Positions 13,215 to 13,220 of a stretch of DNA of 13,220 nucleotides are shown one piece after another. The notes beneath the pieces are model-generated. The model made no database searches. It worked only from the letters and a program-made list of their open reading frames with translations, and had not been told where the DNA came from. The position numbers and the translations under genes were made by a program. Source of the DNA: Balneolales bacterium. GTDB taxonomy: Bacteria > Bacteroidota > Rhodothermia > Balneolales > Natronogracilivirgulaceae. The DNA lies in the NCBI GenBank assembly GCA_007135895.1, contig SLHZ01000327.1, forward strand, positions 1 to 13,220, given 5' to 3'. The stretch's first letter is position 1; every line of letters starts with the position of its first letter.

Positions 13215-13220
13215 GGAATC

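Noticed and set aside
1..13220. A new multi-gene system such as a defence island or biosynthetic cluster
   Set aside because: Every full-length gene fits a known housekeeping family. The only unexplained content is non-coding repeats and leaders.

Overview
The window is a compact bacterial chromosome segment. Every gene but one is on the minus strand. The minus-strand order is deoxynucleoside kinase, YceD/DUF177, rpmF, plsX, fabH, fabD, fabG, acpP, fabF, rnc, ilvE, thyA, folA, M1 metallopeptidase. The single plus-strand gene is the C-terminal part of an HD-domain phosphohydrolase at the left edge. Protein style (the HD protein and deoxynucleoside kinase subfamilies, A-rich starts often lacking a Shine-Dalgarno sequence, a TAnnTTTG promoter motif) points to the FCB group: Bacteroidota, Balneolota/Rhodothermota or Chlorobiota. 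I cannot place it more finely from this stretch.

Layout from left to right. 3-575 holds the end of the HD phosphohydrolase. A 60-bp tandem repeat (562-708) begins inside its last codons and fills most of the convergent gap. 771-5181 is a probable transcription unit ilvE-thyA-folA-M1 peptidase; folA and the peptidase overlap by 4 bp. 5182-5356 is a boundary: a terminator-like hairpin after rnc, a pair of 17-bp direct repeats, and a candidate ilvE promoter. 5357-8648 holds rnc, fabF (GTGA overlap with rnc), acpP, a 278-bp leader with hairpins and a candidate promoter, and fabG. 8679-12519 holds fabD, fabH, plsX, rpmF and the YceD gene, with a structured 125-bp gap between rpmF and plsX. 12573-13214 is the deoxynucleoside kinase.

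How the genes work together. PlsX, FabH, FabD, FabG, AcpP and FabF supply acyl-carrier chemistry from malonyl transfer through condensation, first reduction and acyl-phosphate formation for phospholipids. Dehydratase, enoyl reductase and acetyl-CoA carboxylase are not here. YceD and L32 tie the locus to ribosome and rRNA metabolism, as does RNase III. IlvE could connect branched-chain amino acids to iso-branched primers for FabH (inference). ThyA, FolA, the deoxynucleoside kinase and the HD protein all bear on the dNTP pool, so the lipid block sits among DNA-precursor genes.

I found no mobile element, CRISPR array, tRNA, rRNA, defence system or secondary-metabolite cluster. All full-length genes belong to recognisable families and look intact. 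The least explained parts are non-coding: the 60-bp repeats, the twin 17-mers before ilvE, the leaders of acpP and plsX, and the twin promoter motif before the YceD gene.
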